A stretch of 20,157 bases of DNA from Burkholderia gladioli. GTDB taxonomy: Bacteria; Pseudomonadota; Gammaproteobacteria; Burkholderiales; Burkholderiaceae. A program made the position numbers and the translations under genes. The notes below the pieces were generated by a model, which made no database searches, had not been told where the DNA came from, and saw only the letters and a program-made list of their open reading frames with translations. Shown piece after piece: positions 16,818 to 20,157 of the stretch. Positions within the stretch are counted from its first letter, which is position 1. Each line of letters opens with the position of its first letter. The stretch is taken from positions 1 to 20,157 of the forward strand of contig WNEB01000008.1 of the NCBI GenBank assembly GCA_009914575.1, read 5' to 3'.

Positions 16818-18128
16818 ATGTCCGACCTGTTTGAAACCGAACCGCGCCGGCCGCTCGCGGAGGCGCTGCGCCCGAAGACACTCGACGAGGTCATCGGCCA
16901 GACGCATCTGCTCGGCGAGGGCAAGCCGCTGCGGCTTGCGTTCGAATCGGGCCGGTCGCACTCGATGATCCTCTGGGGGCCGCCGGGCGTCGGCAAGACC
17001 ACGCTCGCGCGCCTGACCGCCCATGCATTTGATTACGAGCTCATCGCGCTGTCGGCCGTGCTCGGCGGCGTGAAGGACATCCGCGAATCGATGGAGCAGG
17101 CGAAGGACACGCTGAACCGCAGCGGCCGCCACACGATCCTGTTCGTCGACGAAATCCACCGCTTCAACAAGGGCCAGCAGGATGCGCTGCTGCCGTTCGT
17201 CGAATCGGGCCTCGTCACGTTCATCGGCGCCACCACCGAGAACCCGAGCTTCGAGGTCAACTCGGCGCTGCTGTCGCGGGCGCAGGTCTATGTGCTGAAG
17301 TCGCTCGACGAGGCCGAGATGCGCCAGCTGCTCGCGCGTGCGCAGCAGATCGCGCTCGACGGCCTGAGCTTCGACGAGAAGGCGGTGGACACGCTGATCG
17401 GCTATGCCGACGGCGACGCGCGCCGCTTCCTGAACCTGCTCGAACAGGCGCAGACGGCCGCGCTCTCGGCGCGCACCAACCGGATCGACGCCGATTTCGT
17501 CTCGAACGCGATGACGCTGAACGCGCGCCGCTTCGACAAGGGCGGCGACAACTTCTACGACCAGATCTCGGCGCTGCACAAATCGGTGCGCGGCTCGAGC
17601 CCCGACGGCGCGCTGTACTGGTTCTGCCGCATGATCGACGGCGGCGCCGATCCGAAATACCTGGCGCGGCGCATCGTGCGGATGGCGTGGGAAGACATCG
17701 GCCTGGCCGATCCGCGCGCCATGCAGATCGCCAACGACGCGGCCGAAACCTTCGAGCGGCTTGGTTCGCCCGAAGGCGAGCTGGCGCTCGGGCAGGCCGT
17801 CATCTACCTGGCCTGCGCGGCCAAGAGCAACGCCGGCTACAACGCGTTCAACGCGGCGATGGCCTTCGTCAAGCAGGACAAGTCGCGCGAGGTGCCGGTG
17901 CATCTGCGCAACGCGCCCACCAAGCTGATGAAGGAACTCGGCTACGGCCACGCGTATCGCTACGCGCACGACGAGCCGAATGCCTACGCCGCCGGCGAAA
18001 CCTACCTGCCCGACGACATGCGCGAGCCGCGCTGGTATCAGCCGGTGCCGCGCGGGCTGGAAAGCAAGATCGCCGACAAGCTCGCCTGGCTGCGCGAGCT
18101 GGATCGCGAATCGGGCAAGCCCGAATAA
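16818..18128 (+). CDS. rarA: Replication-associated recombination protein A (RarA/MgsA)
   Basis: RarA is a clamp-loader-like AAA+ ATPase acting at stalled replication forks and interacting with SSB. The 436-residue protein starts with the family block [20 protein letters not shown]. It has Walker [10 protein letters not shown] (54-62), Walker [11 protein letters not shown] (from about 108), sensor 1 GATTENPSF, and the C-terminal tetramerisation part with [26 protein letters not shown] and YLPDDM. Length matches E. coli RarA within about ten residues. The ATG at 16818 has AGGAG about 10 bases upstream. Its place between lolA and serS matches enterobacterial gene order. It may be transcribed separately, since a hairpin lies between it and lolA. 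Confidence 0.96.
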   Translation: MSDLFETEPRRPLAEALRPKTLDEVIGQTHLLGEGKPLRLAFESGRSHSMILWGPPGVGKTTLARLTAHAFDYELIALSAVLGGVKDIRESMEQAKDTLNRSGRHTILFVDEIHRFNKGQQDALLPFVESGLVTFIGATTENPSFEVNSALLSRAQVYVLKSLDEAEMRQLLARAQQIALDGLSFDEKAVDTLIGYADGDARRFLNLLEQAQTAALSARTNRIDADFVSNAMTLNARRFDKGGDNFYDQISALHKSVRGSSPDGALYWFCRMIDGGADPKYLARRIVRMAWEDIGLADPRAMQIANDAAETFERLGSPEGELALGQAVIYLACAAKSNAGYNAFNAAMAFVKQDKSREVPVHLRNAPTKLMKELGYGHAYRYAHDEPNAYAAGETYLPDDMREPRWYQPVPRGLESKIADKLAWLRELDRESGKPE

Positions 18129-18186
18129 GCGCGCGTTTCGCGCCTGTCGCGCGCGCCGGGGCTGCCGGGCGCGCCCTGCGGTGCGT

Positions 18187-19515
<1,329 letters not shown>

Positions 19516-19579
19516 TCGCGCGAGAACGACGCGTTGCTCCGGCCCGATCCCGCGCCTGAAAATTTTTTGCGGAAAGGGC

Positions 19580-19608
19580 TTGGAAAACGAAACGAGTTGT
19601 TCTATAAT
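19580..19608 (+). promoter_or_regulatory. Promoter of tRNA-Ser
   Basis: TTGGAA (19580-19585), a 17-base spacer and an exact TATAAT (19603-19608) make a strong sigma70 promoter. Transcription should begin near 19615, about 49 bases before the mature tRNA. The tRNA is therefore expressed independently of serS. Confidence 0.85.
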
Positions 19609-19663
19609 TTGTGATTCGCCGAGACGAAGACCTACGAAACAGTGAAGCAGCAAAGCAGTAGAA

Positions 19664-19754
19664 GGAAAGGTGGCAGAGAGGTCGAATGCGCCGGACTCGA
19701 AATCCGGTGTACGGTTATTCCGTACCGTGGGTTCGAATCCCACCCTTTCCGCCA
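19664..19754 (+). tRNA. tRNA-Ser (anticodon CGA)
   Basis: The 91-nt sequence folds as a class II tRNA. Acceptor arms GGAAAGG and CCTTTCC pair, the anticodon stem CCGGA/TCCGG encloses CTCGAAA with anticodon CGA, and a long variable arm (GTACGG...CCGTAC) is followed by a T-loop GGTTCGAATCC. The discriminator is G and CCA is encoded. It reads UCG serine codons, frequent in this GC-rich genome. Confidence 0.97.
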
Positions 19755-19761
19755 GAATACG

Positions 19762-19796
19762 AACCCCTCGGTTCCGCAAGGAACCGAGGGGTTTTT
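19762..19796 (+). terminator. Rho-independent terminator of tRNA-Ser
   Basis: A perfect 14-bp stem (19762-19775 with 19780-19793) with a GCAA tetraloop runs into five T. It begins 7 bases after the CCA end. From here to 19942 I see no gene; the border of the next IS must lie in that stretch but could not be fixed. Confidence 0.95.
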
Positions 19797-19942
19797 GCTT
19801 TTCGGGCGGTGGTTGCGCGCGCATCGAAAAATCGCGCCATCGATTACCGCGATGAAAAGCGCATGGGTCAATGCACGGGCGATAAGCCGCCGGGGCGGTG
19901 TCCCATTCGTAGTTGAAGGTTGGGACGGCGGGGTTTCATAGA

Positions 19943-20157
19943 TTAGGCAGACTTCCGATCATGGTCAACGCGTTTTTCGAGTGATCGATGCAGGGCGACG
20001 GCGAGGATCCAGAGGTCGTTTGCACCACCGAGCTTGCGGAAGCGCTTCTCCGCTTCCAGGAAACCGGTGGCCGCCCAGCGCATCGCCATGTCGGCGTCGC
20101 GATAGCGATGGACCCGGCCACTCACGCGGCGCACCGCACCGTTCGGATTCTCGATCA
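19943..20157 (-). CDS. Transposase, C-terminal end (probably IS256/mutator-like)
   Basis: The frame is open from the window edge to the stop at 19943, giving 70 residues. The segment RYRDADMAMRWAATGFLEAE and the following KRFRKLGGANDLWILAVAL resemble the C-terminus of transposases that I associate with the IS256/mutator group in Burkholderia and relatives. The catalytic core lies outside the window, so the family is uncertain. The element's end is to the left, between 19797 and 19942; a short inverted pair GTCCCA/TGGGAC stands at about 19899-19925, but no target duplication can be seen from one end. It lies just beyond a tRNA gene, a frequent insertion region. Confidence 0.65.
   Translation of the reverse strand, partial: IENPNGAVRRVSGRVHRYRDADMAMRWAATGFLEAEKRFRKLGGANDLWILAVALHRSLEKRVDHDRKSA

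Overview
The window comes from a GC-rich betaproteobacterium, most likely Burkholderia sensu stricto. The main reasons are the glucokinase fused to an RpiR/HexR-type regulator, the zwf-pgl-glk gene order, and protein sequences that read as Burkholderia throughout. Three different insertion-sequence families in 20 kb suggest an IS-rich lineage such as the B. glumae/B. gladioli group. The species is inference.

Layout. Positions 1-490 hold the right end of an IS3-family element that has cut off the 5' part of a Bcr/CflA-type efflux transporter, leaving its C-terminal remnant (about 491-729). Positions 827-6291 (minus strand) carry a glucose catabolic operon in transcription order zwf, pgl, glk-hexR. 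A complete 1309-bp ISL3-family element (3479-4787) sits between zwf and pgl. It has an exact 8-bp target duplication and landed in the loop of what was an intercistronic hairpin. Its transposase carries two compensating frameshifts that scramble the stretch with the expected catalytic Glu. Divergently, 6831-11223 (plus) encodes a complete sugar ABC importer: binding protein, two permeases and ATPase. The divergent control region holds a perfect 19-bp HexR-type palindrome lying over the spacer and -10 of a near-consensus sigma70 promoter that reads toward the importer. A long structured leader follows.

The right half is core genome: a frameshifted smr gene (11342-12131, minus), trxB (minus), then ftsK, lolA, rarA and serS (plus), followed by tRNA-Ser(CGA). 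The order trxB-ftsK-lolA-rarA-serS matches the enterobacterial arrangement except that no lrp lies between trxB and ftsK. The smr gene is broken by a 10-bp tandem repeat present in three copies; two copies would restore one reading frame. The window ends in the C-terminus of another transposase (19943-20157, minus).

How it works together: the importer brings in a sugar, probably glucose. Glk phosphorylates it, and Zwf and Pgl convert glucose-6-phosphate to 6-phosphogluconate for the Entner-Doudoroff route, whose edd/eda genes are not in the window. The HexR part of the Glk fusion probably controls both the importer and zwf through the shared palindrome. The strongest leads are this kinase-regulator fusion with its operator over the importer promoter, the ISL3 insertion splitting the operon, the repeat-length frameshift in smr, and a large dyad in the trxB/ftsK divergent region.
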